The notes: generated by a model not told the origin, from the sequence alone. A stretch of DNA of 64,000 nt from Owenia fusiformis (GCA_903813345.2 CAIIXF020000010.1:32144425-32208424); one strand, 5' to 3'; shown: positions 41,901 through 46,314, counted from the first letter of the stretch. Numbers and translations: made by a program.

Positions 41901-44900
41901 GATTAAACAGTTGTACTATCTGATTAATCAGTTATTCTGTCTGATTAATCAGTTATACTGTCTGATAAATCAGCTTTACTGTCTGATTGATCAGTTATAT
42001 ACTGTCTGGTTAATCAGTTATACTGTCTGATTAGTTATATACTGTCTGATTCAACAGTTAAACTGTCTGATTAAACAGTTATACTGTCTGATTTAACAGT
42101 TATACTGTCTGATTGATCAGTTGTACTGTCTGATTAAATAGTTACAGTCCGATTAAACAGTTGCACTGTCTGATTAATCAGATATTCTGTCTGATAAAAC
42201 AGTATGCTGTCTGATTAATCAGATATACTGTCTGATTAAACAGTCATACCAGTACAGTGTCTGTATATATTGTCATTTCTGAAATAATGGTGAGTCTGTA
42301 AGTATATTCAAAAATAATGGGACAAATATCTAAACCTTCCATATTTCAGAAACAATGAGACCAAGGTTTATAGCTTTTTATTAATATTTCAGAAACAATG
42401 GGACCAAGGTCTATAGCTTTTTATTAATATTTCACAAACAATGGGACCAAGGTCTATAGCTTTTTATTAATATTTCACAAACAATGGGACCAAGGTCTAT
42501 AGCTTTTTATTATTAATATTTCACAAACAATGGGACCAAGGTCTATATTTTTTTAATATTTCAGAAACATGGGACCGGGTCTATAGTTTTTTATTAATAT
42601 TTCAGAAACAATGGGACCAAGGTCTATAGTTTTTTTATTAATATTTCAGAAACAATGGGACCAAGGTCTGTAGTTTTTTTAATATTTCAGAAGCAATGGG
42701 ACCAAGGTCTATAATTTTCTTGAATCTTTCAGAAACAATGGGGCTCACTCTCCACTCTCAGAAATGGGACATGACTATGCGGAGTGTGCTGACTCTGATA
42801 TGGAGACAATGGGGGGACACAGACCTCTCACCCCTGAGTCTAGTGTGGGGGGAGACTTGGCTGATAATGGTAAGTAAAATAACCAGGCCCGTAGCCGGGG
42901 GGAATTCGATGGGTTTTTAAGTGATTTCCCCCTGGAATTTTCCAAAAAGTGAACCCCCTTGGCAACTATTAGATTTAGCATTATAATGCAAATACAACGA
43001 GACAGTATGGTGACTACATTTGAAATTTCATGAACACTTATGACTGGAGTATATCATAATGGAAATGTTAAAAATGTTAATAACATACATAGCATACAGG
43101 AGTTGGTCAATATATCAAAAATTCAACGCATTAACACTGTATATTGGACTTTTAACTTGATATGGAGGTTAATATCGAGTTATGGATGTTGGAAAATTCA
43201 AATGAATAAATCGGTCTCTTTTACAGGTTCAGTTATGGCATCATGGGCCAGTGTAACAGACCAAAGTGATGCTTTGGTTAGCGAACATTCAAGTTCTCTC
43301 AGTTCGAGTGAAGGTGAATTATTTTATACAGAGGCAGATTTTGCGAGTGCAGTTGCTCGAGCAGCAGAGTTATCTGGGCTTACTGTAGATGGCAGCACTG
43401 TATCTGCCCCTCCTAATCCAGGTATGCATGCCATTAAATAGAAGAAACACTCTCTAGCATTTCTCCTATTTTTTTCCACTTAGCCAAAAAGAAAAAAAGA
43501 TTAAAAGAATTTCCCTTTGAAACCTTATAGATTTTTTTTGATCCTTGTTTTCATTAGGCTTCCTAGTCCAAAATTTTGAGGATTTGGACTAATTTCTTAT
43601 ATATAGGGATTAAGAACCACTTTCAGCTGTGAATAACATACAATTTCAATTCTTTATTCTTGACTTTGTATTCATATTAGGTCAAGGACGTCCTAAGAGG
43701 CGAAGGAGACCCCGAGCTTCAAGTCCATACAGTACAGATAGTAACTTTAGTGCGGTTCCTCACAAGCCATACCCCAAATCAGAGCGCAAAAAACAGTTAC
43801 AAGAACAAGGTAGGATATCCTATTTAGCTAATTAGAAGTAAATTGTTTCTTCTGATGATATCTGTAAACACTCATTGTACACACAATGCATGGGTTTCGT
43901 CTCATATTCCCATGTACTAAAATTGCTTTTGTCCTTAATTGCTTTTGTCCTTAATTGCTTTTGTCCTTAATTGCTTTTGTCCTTAAAGCTAAATGTTTGT
44001 TAGTTTAAATGATTTTGAGAAAAAACCTAAGAAACTGTTTTAGAATAATGAATCATGAACATATACTTTGATTCTCTTTCCAAGAGATTTTTAAAGAAAG
44101 TATATATTAAATTGAAAGATTGATTTTAATATGTTTTATATTTGTATAGCACCCATTGAGGTGTGCCACCGTTATAAAGGGGAATAAAATAATAATAATA
44201 TACTCTGAAAATAAGATATTTAGGTTTTAATTTTCCTTTTTCTCTTATCTGTCTGTTGTTGAGCATACTCAAAAATTTGGTTTTTCTCTAATGTCTGTTG
44301 AAAGGTATATTCTTCCTAAGCACTTCTTATTAACAGACCATGGGCCAAAATCCCATGAAATTGTCTTGATTTCTTAGAATGTAATAATTTGTAAAATATT
44401 AACTTTTGATAATTTACTTTTCAGCACCAGGTATCAAGAAACCCCCACCTCCTGTAAGAGCCAAACCTACGCAACCAGGTACAGTTTCTAAATACCCATA
44501 TATTTATTAAGTCTCGTACACTGCCATTAAAAATGGCACAAATTGAGCCTATTCTATTAAAATCTAAGCCCCCAGGGCTTTTCAGTTACTGTATCTATTT
44601 TAATTAAAGGGCCAACAACAGATAGAGATAATATACAGTAAAACCTGTCTAACTTCAACACCTTGGTACCTCTAAAAATGTTCCCCTAACAGAGGTGTTC
44701 CACTTTTCAGATGTCACTGTATTTAGGTTTGGCATTGTTTTTTTTAAATGTAACATTTTATATTGTTGCTTTTAGTTAGTTGAACACCAATAGTTATTAT
44801 GCATCATTCATTTGTGATCAATGTTGTGTTTATTTTTATGTCACCACAAAGAAGTTGAGACCTCCATTTTTGTGACTGTTGATTGGTGTTTGTAACGATT

Positions 44901-45882
44901 GTTACACTTCTGTAACCACTTGCAATAACTTATCAGGTCATGACATTAATGTAATGCTTATGCCTTGTATGTTACCACTTATACCATGACTATCTCTTTT
45001 GTATCTCCAACTCATGATTAATTGACCACTCAACCTTTGAACATCCCTTTTATACATGTGTTTACTTAATATTGTGTCTGAATGACAAGTATTAAGTTAA
45101 AGATTGAATCCATTTCCCACCTCTCTGACCCACTAAATAAAATTCCAAAGTTAAACCATATGGCATCTCTTTCTATTTAGTCGCATATTCTTAAAGCCAC
45201 CATGTTGTAATCATCATTCAGTCTTTGCTGTCAGTGTTTGGCTTCAATTTTTTTTATTTTTTTATTATTAAGATACAGTTATTGCTTCATAAAAATATCA
45301 TAATATAAATCCCTTCAGTCGCCCGAAGGCATTTGGCTTCAGCTTTGTTAGTCTGCTACAAATTGTGATATTTTTGTGACCATTTGCGATTAGTTTCCAA
45401 GTGGTAACATTTGTTAAGTATTGCCTTGTTTTTAAGTGCCAAGAACATGTTAAATTCCCCTGGGTTACTGGAATGCTGTTTATGTTTAGATTGTTTTTCT
45501 GTTGCAGCATGTAATCCAGGCTATATGAAATCTTTTTTTAAAAAGTGCCAATTTAAGAACATGTAAAATTCCACTGGGTTACTGGAATGCTATTTATGTT
45601 TAGATTGTTTTTCTGTTGCAGCATGTTATCAAGGCTATATGAAACCTTTTTTTAAAAAAGTGCCAATTTAAGAACATGTTAAGTTCCCCTGGGTTATTGG
45701 AATGCTATTTATGTGTAGATTGTTTTTCTGTTGCAGCATGTAATCAAGGCTATATGAAACCTAGCATGCCTTACCCACCCGTCAACTTCAAGCCAAATCC
45801 ATTGAATCGAACTGCCAAGACGCCACCTAGTGTGGGAGACAGGAACATCTCCCTGTCCCAAGATATTAGTGATAGAATATAG
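11625..45882 (+). CDS. robo: Roundabout (Robo) receptor gene, 23 coding exons, 5' exon missing
   Basis: Robo proteins are single-pass membrane receptors for Slit and steer axon and cell migration (family knowledge). I joined 23 exons by GT-AG sites. Their phases agree at every junction and give 1542 residues plus TAG with no stop. Numbered from the first complete codon at 11627: Ig1 1-102, Ig2 103-195, Ig3 196-284, Ig4 285-379, Ig5 380-~475, FN3-1 ~485-588, FN3-2 ~600-735, FN3-3 ~736-810, membrane span ~826-850, cytoplasmic tail 851-1542. The 5+3 domain order, the SHRMLLP block of Ig1, the CC1-type PYATTMLV and CC2-type LPPPPE motifs identify Robo rather than other Ig/FN3 receptors. The first exon enters at phase 1, so a signal-peptide exon lies upstream; none was found in 1-11624. 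Vertebrate-like blocks late in the tail (ASWASVTDQS, SSPYSTDSN) are present. Orthology to a particular Robo paralogue cannot be settled here. Confidence 0.97.
12032..13378. other. Intron sequence, nothing recognised
   Basis: Part of the 5.4-kb Ig1-Ig2 intron. A G-run lies near 12321 and a short ORF at 12768 shows no family features. Confidence 0.6.
13379..13424 (+). repeat. ATATT microsatellite
   Basis: About nine perfect 5-base units in the Ig1-Ig2 intron. Confidence 0.9.
13903..14060 (+). mobile_element. Family A element
   Basis: Near-consensus core with a deletion near the 'TTTATTCAAATTTTAG' segment. Lies in the Ig1-Ig2 intron. Confidence 0.8.
14321..14504 (-). mobile_element. Family A element, complete
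   Basis: Starts near TGCCGTCTGCTCATGC and ends CCATTGTAACATTTT. It lies 260 bases from the previous copy, in opposite orientation. Confidence 0.85.
14875..15065 (+). repeat. Degenerate C/T-rich tandem repeat
   Basis: TACCCTCAGATTCCCTACC and CCAAGAATCTATACCC alternate over ~190 bases. Confidence 0.65.
15607..15766 (+). mobile_element. Family C element, one end diverged
   Basis: CAGGCCCATAGGCAGGATTT, GAAAAATTCCAGAGGG and the TTTTGGTCCAAAAAT core match the copies at 8290 and 30157. Confidence 0.65.
16161..16345 (+). mobile_element. Family A element, complete
   Basis: Begins AAATTGTCAAGGAGG and ends GCAGACGGATATTTTT. Confidence 0.85.
16656..16700 (+). mobile_element. Solo mariner-type terminus
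   Basis: TA followed by CGAGGGTTGATCCAAAAGTT resembles mariner inverted ends. The opposite end was not seen nearby. Confidence 0.4.
16868..17047 (-). mobile_element. Family A element
   Basis: Left end AAAGTCCGTCTGCTCATGC, right end ACTGTTGTAGCATTT. It is 240 bases from the exon Ig2 acceptor. Confidence 0.85.
17291..17569 (+). CDS. robo: Robo exon: Ig2
   Basis: The acceptor is TTTGCAG and the donor GTAACA, phase 1 on both sides. The exon encodes an entire Ig2 domain beginning VIRDDFRVNP, typical of Robo Ig2. It has VGDRAALEC, the PRGQPEPRISW block and the second cysteine in GTYICVATN. Ig2 is the second domain of the Slit-binding pair in the family. Confidence 0.97.
17933..18116 (-). mobile_element. 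Family A element
   Basis: Begins AAAATGTCGTC, has an intact core, and ends near TATGACCTAAATAAC. Confidence 0.85.
18286..18400 (+). repeat. Hairpin repeat with tRNA B-box-like sequence
   Basis: CTTCAAGACCCTG and CAGGGTCTTGAAG form an inverted pair around ATCTACTT/AAGTAGAT. GGTTGCGAGTTCGAGACG follows and resembles a pol III B box. It may be a tRNA-derived SINE remnant. Confidence 0.5.
18655..18757 (-). mobile_element. Family A element, very degenerate
   Basis: Traces of GCCTGCTTGCTCCAGTC and ATTTTGAAACATG follow the element order. Confidence 0.4.
18851..19034 (+). mobile_element. Family A element, complete
   Basis: Begins AAATATCTTGATGGTCATG and ends GAGCAGACGGACATTTT, 184 bases. Confidence 0.9.
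19535..19673 (+). CDS. robo: Robo exon: Ig3, first half
   Basis: The acceptor is TTTCAG and the donor GTTAGT; the exon enters at phase 1 and leaves at phase 2, splitting an arginine codon. It encodes the first cysteine (EFRCRVSGDP) and tryptophan (IIWKRED) of Ig3. The remaining half is supplied by the exon at 19992 after an intron of only 318 bases. Confidence 0.96.
19992..20119 (+). CDS. robo: Robo exon: Ig3, second half
   Basis: A long C/T-rich tract at about 19921-19960 precedes the TTTTCAG acceptor, and the donor is GTGAGT. The exon enters at phase 2 and leaves at phase 1. It encodes KIERVRVSDEGVYICRAES, containing the second Ig3 cysteine. It is too short for an ATG-based ORF and was found by frame continuity. 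A family A element starts about 16 bases after the donor. Confidence 0.95.
20136..20315 (+). mobile_element. Family A element at an exon donor
   Basis: Starts TTTTGTGTCTGAG about 16 bases after the Ig3 second-half donor, and ends GCAGACGGATG. Confidence 0.85.
20426..20485 (+). repeat. GGTCGT microsatellite
   Basis: Imperfect GGTCGT hexamers. Read on the minus strand they encode an apparent Asp-His run, which is not coding evidence. Confidence 0.85.
20500..21195 (+). repeat. 145-base tandem satellite, ~5 copies
   Basis: CAAATTTACACAAATGATAG recurs at about 20678, 20823, 20968 and 21113, exactly 145 bases apart. Each unit holds GGCGGCCATCTTG and TCATCGCCATTTCAGG. It lies in the Ig3-Ig4 intron. 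The period is not a multiple of three, so the short ORFs in it are fortuitous. Confidence 0.92.
21196..21995. other. Intron sequence, nothing recognised
   Basis: AT-rich stretch between the 145-base satellite and a family A fragment. Confidence 0.6.
22013..22088 (-). mobile_element. Family A fragment
   Basis: Only the CTGTTTATTTTATTCCTTG to TTTTGAGTTTGAAAT part remains. Confidence 0.45.
22196..22377 (+). mobile_element. Family A element
   Basis: Diverged interior, but the ends (GAATATCACAAAGGGCATG, GAGCAGACGGATATTTT) are clear. Confidence 0.75.
22701..22825 (+). CDS. robo: Robo exon: Ig4, first half
   Basis: The acceptor is TTTCAG and the donor GTAAGT; the exon goes from phase 1 to phase 0. 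It encodes PSFVMTPRDVEVGKGR followed by SLQCEVTGNP and VYWHKR, the first cysteine and tryptophan of Ig4. An 18-base tandem array begins within ten bases of the donor. Confidence 0.95.
22834..23215 (+). repeat. 18-base minisatellite at the Ig4 first-half donor
   Basis: About 21 units of variants of GTTGAGGGCTATGTTAAT / GTCAAGGGCCATGTTAGT. The array starts within ten bases of the splice donor at 22826. Confidence 0.92.
23631..23809 (+). mobile_element. Family A element
   Basis: Begins AATATCAGGGGG and ends GAGCAGACAGACATTTTT. Confidence 0.85.
24346..24516 (-). mobile_element. Family A element, divergent
   Basis: Left TTATGTCCTCTGCTCA, right ACAACCGTCTTGACATTTA. The ends form an inverted pair. 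Confidence 0.7.
24635..24815 (-). mobile_element. Family A element
   Basis: Left AAAATGTCTGTCTGCTCATG is perfect; the right third is eroded. Confidence 0.75.
25213..25403 (+). mobile_element. Family A element
   Basis: Begins AATAAGTTGTCAAGAAGG and ends GAACAGACAGACATTTTTT. Confidence 0.85.
25588..25705 (-). mobile_element. Family A element, truncated
   Basis: ATGTCCGTCTGCTCA end and core kept; it stops near TACTTTATTTTTTG. Confidence 0.7.
25845..26015 (-). mobile_element. Family A element, divergent
   Basis: Has CGTCTGCTCA, TCTCTCTAAAATTT and TGCCTGTTTATTTT in the right order. Confidence 0.7.
26106..26287 (+). mobile_element. Family A element, complete
   Basis: Begins AAAATGTCATAATCATG and ends GAGCAGATGGCTGTTTTT. 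Confidence 0.85.
26920..26995 (+). mobile_element. Family A fragment (left half)
   Basis: AAATAAAGTGGAAAAGAGTG to AACAGGCTTGTAGT, then the match stops. Confidence 0.7.
27238..27420 (-). mobile_element. Family A element
   Basis: Left end diverged (CCCTCCGTTTG); core intact; right end ACTGTCGTGAAAATT. Confidence 0.75.
27575..27720 (+). mobile_element. Family A element, very degenerate
   Basis: Follows the order of the consensus (AATTGGAAA, AATAAAG, TTGTATATAAAT, TTCATTCA), but identity is low. Confidence 0.4.
28044..28203 (+). CDS. robo: Robo exon: Ig4, second half
   Basis: The acceptor is TTTTCAG and the donor GTAAAT; the exon goes from phase 0 to phase 1. It encodes VLMFPRQDYGRFYVDKDG and then EEDAGIYVCQALN with the second Ig4 cysteine. 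The 5.2-kb intron before it is one of the two longest in the gene and is full of family A copies. Confidence 0.95.
28325..28355. repeat. Palindrome GTGACGAG-ATTT-CTCGTCAC
   Basis: Perfect 8-base arms, extending imperfectly to about 14 bases (CCTGGAGTGACGAG / CTCGTCACCTCAGG). Confidence 0.75.
28612..28806 (+). CDS. robo: Robo exon: Ig5, first half
   Basis: The acceptor is CTTTCAG and the donor GTGAGT, phase 1 to phase 1. It encodes DPRPPPIIHVGPQNQTL, LLPCQASGEP and IKWFKN, giving the first cysteine and tryptophan of Ig5. The exon after 29198 completes the domain. Confidence 0.95.
28908..28950 (+). mobile_element. Family A core fragment
   Basis: Contains TAAATTGTATAGAAATCC and AGAAAATCAAG only; it lies between the two Ig5 exons. 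Confidence 0.5.
29198..29478 (+). CDS. robo: Robo exon: Ig5 second half and start of FN3-1
   Basis: The acceptor is ATTCCAG and the donor GTGAAC, phase 1 to phase 0. It encodes HQSDSGLYTCKAISETG (second Ig5 cysteine) and the Ig-FN linker. The first strands of the first fibronectin III domain follow (PGRPSKPRVSDV, VKLAWTRN, YTVEYF). The placement of this exon boundary inside FN3-1 agrees with the next exon. Confidence 0.95.
29905..30055 (+). CDS. robo: Robo exon: FN3-1, second half
   Basis: The acceptor is TATTACAG and the donor GTAGGT, phase 0 to phase 1. It encodes GWTIASDTIQGETYTVRHL, the LRPDTAYLFLVRAQN strand typical of FN3, and GLSIPSPVSD. It directly completes the fold begun by the exon at 29198. 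Confidence 0.95.
30157..30345 (+). mobile_element. Family C element, nearly complete
   Basis: Begins CAGGCCCGTAGCCAGGATTT and ends CCCCCTGGCTACGTGGC; it lies between the FN3-1 and FN3-2 exons. Confidence 0.7.
30355..30520 (+). repeat. Family D dispersed repeat
   Basis: AAAGTGTTTGGATTGGCAGG, GAGAGGTGTTCAGATTAGAG and GGTTTTACTGTA relate it to the 42-base array at 4339. Confidence 0.5.
30842..30972 (+). CDS. robo: Robo exon: FN3-2, first part
   Basis: The acceptor is CATTTCAG and the donor GTGAGT, phase 1 to phase 0. It encodes the linker between FN3-1 and FN3-2 and then VVAMRGLEVLTSTAIKVSFT, the first strands of FN3-2. No usable ATG lies in the exon; it is supported by splice sites, phase and homologous domain order. 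Confidence 0.93.
31345..31716 (+). CDS. robo: Robo exon: FN3-2 remainder and FN3-3 start
   Basis: The acceptor is TTTTCCAG and the donor GTAGCG, phase 0 to phase 0, 124 codons. It encodes FIEGFHIRYREL, the Y-rich strand YTLYEVRVQPFY, then DVPDGPPRNID and LHVSWDPP, which start the third FN3 domain. The juxtaposition of FN3-2 and FN3-3 in one exon fits the Robo plan. Confidence 0.95.
31914..32076 (+). CDS. robo: Robo exon: FN3-3, second half
   Basis: The acceptor is CATTTTAG and the donor GTTAGT, phase 0 to phase 1. It encodes IIVVGNATKFDKN and IQGLTIGIRYRVQIAAYT, followed by GVGVRSDP, a normal end for FN3-3. The short intron before it (197 bases) has no repeats. Confidence 0.95.
32602..32735 (+). 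repeat. ~55-base tandem repeat, 3 copies
   Basis: GCAAAATTAGACACCTCCGGG recurs with a GTTTTCATAGATTG spacer in the FN3-3 to membrane-span intron. Confidence 0.7.
33258..33400 (-). mobile_element. Family A element, truncated
   Basis: Left AAATGTCTCCGTCTGCT, core present, right part lost. Confidence 0.75.
33532..33690 (+). mobile_element. Family A element
   Basis: Begins AAAAATACCACGATGGTCATG with a near-perfect core; the GAGCAGACGG end is missing. Confidence 0.8.
34179..34363 (-). mobile_element. Family A element, complete
   Basis: Begins TAAATGTCCGTCTGCTC and ends AAACATGTTCCC; one of the best copies. Confidence 0.9.
34862..35057 (+). CDS. robo: Robo exon: juxtamembrane and membrane span
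   Basis: The acceptor is TTGTTTAG and the donor GTATTC, phase 1 to phase 2. It encodes QPWFIVTLIG, then a continuous hydrophobic stretch through GIWLY (about residues 826-850), then the basic stop-transfer RKRKSRKK. This fixes the type I topology: Ig/FN3 outside, tail inside. Confidence 0.95.
35383..35426 (+). CDS. robo: Robo exon: small cytoplasmic exon
   Basis: This 44-base exon has an AACCATAG acceptor and a GTAAGT donor, phase 2 to phase 1. It encodes ANKYLEDLKKPRTN just inside the membrane. It is supported by splice sites and by the fact that skipping it breaks the frame (44 is not a multiple of three). Confidence 0.85.
35427..37273. other. Intron sequence before the CC1 exon
   Basis: Apart from a G-run at 35527 and a family D-like repeat it looks unique. 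Minus ORFs of 60-100 codons here lack domains and splice context. Confidence 0.6.
35640..35755. repeat. Family D-like repeat
   Basis: AGTGAACACTATGTGACACA and AAAAGTGTTCGCTTAATAC resemble the other family D copies. Confidence 0.35.
37274..37446 (+). CDS. robo: Robo exon: CC1-type motif
   Basis: The acceptor is AACTTCAG and the donor GTAAGT, phase 1 to phase 0. It encodes PPDLTSRLPSYSND and, near residue 930, PYATTMLVQNN. This matches the conserved tyrosine motif CC1 of Robo tails, a known phosphorylation and adaptor site in the family. A 30-base minisatellite fills the intron that follows. Confidence 0.93.
37563..38060 (+). repeat. 30-base minisatellite, ~15 copies
   Basis: Unit TTGCCTCAGAATTTGTGCAA plus ATCAACTGAC. 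Because 30 is a multiple of three it creates long ORFs on both strands (204 codons plus, 105 minus), which are not genes. Lies in the intron after the CC1 exon. Confidence 0.95.
38061..38891. other. Intron sequence, nothing recognised
   Basis: AT-rich, between the 30-base minisatellite and the NAGNAG exon. Confidence 0.6.
38892..39027 (+). CDS. robo: Robo exon: serine-rich tail segment, NAGNAG acceptor
   Basis: The 3' splice site reads CCAGCAG, so the exon can start at 38892 (adding one glutamine) or 38895, both in frame. The donor is GTAAGA, phase 0 to phase 1. It encodes FRPIKPSYIVNNPDRSTSSD and further serine-rich sequence. Tandem acceptors of this kind often give one-residue isoforms. 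Confidence 0.9.
39065..39812 (+). repeat. ~36-base minisatellite
   Basis: Variants of GTGATATAAAGCCATGTGAT and CTAAAGCCATGCA, with higher-order duplication at 39530-39720. It fills most of the 814-base intron and stops 30 bases before the exon at 39842. Confidence 0.92.
39842..39913 (+). CDS. robo: Robo exon: small acidic/serine exon
   Basis: This 72-base exon has a TATTCCAG acceptor and a GTGAGC donor, phase 1 on both sides. Skipping it would keep the frame, so it could be a cassette exon. It encodes EMMGQEAGDPLLGSPVSDSG. A ~36-base minisatellite stops about 30 bases upstream of the acceptor. Confidence 0.88.
39938..40085 (+). mobile_element. Family A element, eroded
   Basis: CTTGTTTTAAAATGTGAAAT and AAGAGTGGAATTAGCAAGG are clear; the right end is lost. 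Starts just after the donor at 39914. Confidence 0.75.
40086..40868. other. Intron sequence, nothing recognised
   Basis: AT-rich, with T and A runs near 40220-40300, before the large tail exon. Confidence 0.6.
40869..41787 (+). CDS. robo: Robo exon: large tail exon with CC2-type motif and tyrosine repeats
   Basis: The largest coding exon (919 bases) has a TGTTTCAG acceptor and a GTGAGT donor, phase 1 to phase 2. It encodes DMPKLEDLLPPPPEHPPP near residue 1040-1054; LPPPP is the family's Ena/VASP-binding CC2 motif. Three PTPP motifs follow (RLPTPPRS, ERGPTPPARPY, DRGPTPPTRMY), the last two clearly duplicated. Residues ~1236-1298 are a tandem repeat of NGDYP and then three perfect QGIPHNGEYP units, giving evenly spaced tyrosines. 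The rest is low-complexity and P/N/Q-rich. Confidence 0.94.
41795..42250 (+). repeat. ~21-base minisatellite at the large tail-exon donor
   Basis: Variants of CTGATTAATCAGTTATACTGT begin seven bases after the donor at 41788, over ~20 units. Confidence 0.93.
42341..42732 (+). repeat. ~43-base array made of copies of the next exon's 3' splice site
   Basis: Unit TATTTCAGAAACAATGGGAC plus CAAGGTCTATAG and a T-rich tail. CAG acceptors with exon-like starts fall at 42350, 42393, 42565, 42605, 42650 and 42691; three central copies have CAC instead. The true exon begins at 42733 with the same first ten bases. Confidence 0.93.
42733..42869 (+). CDS. robo: Robo exon: tail segment behind decoy acceptors
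   Basis: The acceptor is TCTTTCAG and the donor GTAAGT, phase 2 to phase 1. It encodes NNGAHSPLSEMGHDYAEC and PLTPESSVGGD. The first ten bases of this exon and its acceptor are repeated many times in the upstream intron, but only this copy continues in frame to a donor. Confidence 0.9.
42882..42966 (+). mobile_element. Family C element, internally deleted
   Basis: CAGGCCCGTAGCCGGGG is followed directly by TTCCAAAAAGTGAACCCCC. It starts 13 bases after the donor at 42870. Confidence 0.65.
43227..43421 (+). CDS. robo: Robo exon: ASWASVTDQS conserved tail block
   Basis: The acceptor is TTTTACAG and the donor GTATGC, phase 1 to phase 1. It encodes VMASWASVTDQS, a serine cluster, and ELFYTEADFASAVARAAELSG. 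Robo tails from other animals carry the same ASW-S-VT-QS, serine run and FxxADFAxAV block, so this is strong support for the C-terminal half of the model. Confidence 0.94.
43681..43809 (+). CDS. robo: Robo exon: basic and SSPYSTDSN tail block
   Basis: The acceptor is CATATTAG and the donor GTAGGA, phase 1 to phase 1. It encodes GRPKRRRRPRASSPYSTDSN and a lysine-rich end. The RPR-(S/T)SP(Y/F)STDSN block is shared with vertebrate Robo tails. The arginine run could act as a nuclear localisation or membrane-contact patch; that is inference. Confidence 0.92.
43923..43986 (+). repeat. 16-base tandem repeat, 4 perfect copies
   Basis: TTGCTTTTGTCCTTAA four times, in the intron after the SSPYSTDSN exon. 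Confidence 0.95.
44425..44478 (+). CDS. robo: Robo exon: proline-rich microexon
   Basis: This 54-base exon has a TTTTCAG acceptor and a GTACAG donor, phase 1 to phase 1, so it could be skipped without frame change. It encodes PGIKKPPPPVRAKPTQP, a proline-rich SH3-type ligand in the place of the CC3 motif of other Robo proteins. Confidence 0.85.
44637..44715 (+). repeat. Family D dispersed repeat
   Basis: CAGTAAAACCTGTCTAACTT followed by GAGGTGTTCCACTTTTCAG. Confidence 0.5.
45437..45764 (+). repeat. ~114-base triplication containing the last exon's acceptor
   Basis: AAGAACATGTTAA, CTGGGTTACTGGAATGCT and TTTTTCTGTTGCAGCATG occur three times; splice positions are 45508, 45622 and 45737, 114 and 115 bases apart. 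The third copy continues into the real last exon. Confidence 0.95.
45737..45882 (+). CDS. robo: Robo last coding exon
   Basis: The acceptor is CTGTTGCAG, phase 1. It encodes CNQGYMKPSMPYPPVNFK, RTAKTPPSVGD and the terminus SLSQDISDRI before TAG at 45880-45882. The acceptor and first ~25 bases occur in two further upstream copies (starts 45508 and 45622), which would give different, shorter C-termini. Confidence 0.9.
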
Positions 45883-45905
45883 CCAAGTAGTTAGTACAGT
45901 GTACA

Positions 45906-46314
45906 GTAAGTTTGCTTCTAGATCCCGAAAAAATGTCGGATGGTCATGTTTTAAATCGCAAAATTAAGTGGAAAAGAGTGGAATTAACGAGAAATAAATA
46001 ATACAGACGTGTAGCCAACACTCTAAATTGTATAGAAATACAAGAAAATCAGACACTTTATCCAAATTTTAGAGAGAAATGAGTGGAATAAGCATGAGCA
46101 GACGGACATTTTACTAGTGGGGTGTAATGTTGTTTATGTGTATCTGTATTTTATTTTGTAATATGCCAGAGTAGTAATGAGTGTATTTTTGTACTTTATT
46201 TTATGCTATGAATTTGAAATTAGTCAATATGTTTTTGCTTGTTAGATTATCCTAATTTTGTGTTGATGTATCTTATTTTCTTTATCTATTTCAGTTTTCC
46301 CTGTCTATTTTCAG
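45906..46314 (+). other. Possible 3'-UTR intron of Robo
   Basis: GTAAGT at 45906 lies 24 bases after the Robo stop codon. A strong pyrimidine-rich acceptor ending TTTTCAG lies at 46311-46314. Removing this segment would excise the family A copy at 45930-46112. The distance from stop to junction is short, so the transcript should escape decay. It is supported only by splice-site quality. Confidence 0.4.
45930..46112 (+). mobile_element. Family A element, complete, in Robo 3' UTR
   Basis: Clearest ends: AAAATGTCGGATGGTCATG at left and GAGCAGACGGACATTTT at right, 183 bases, with an 8-base AAAATGTC inverted pair. Confidence 0.9.
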
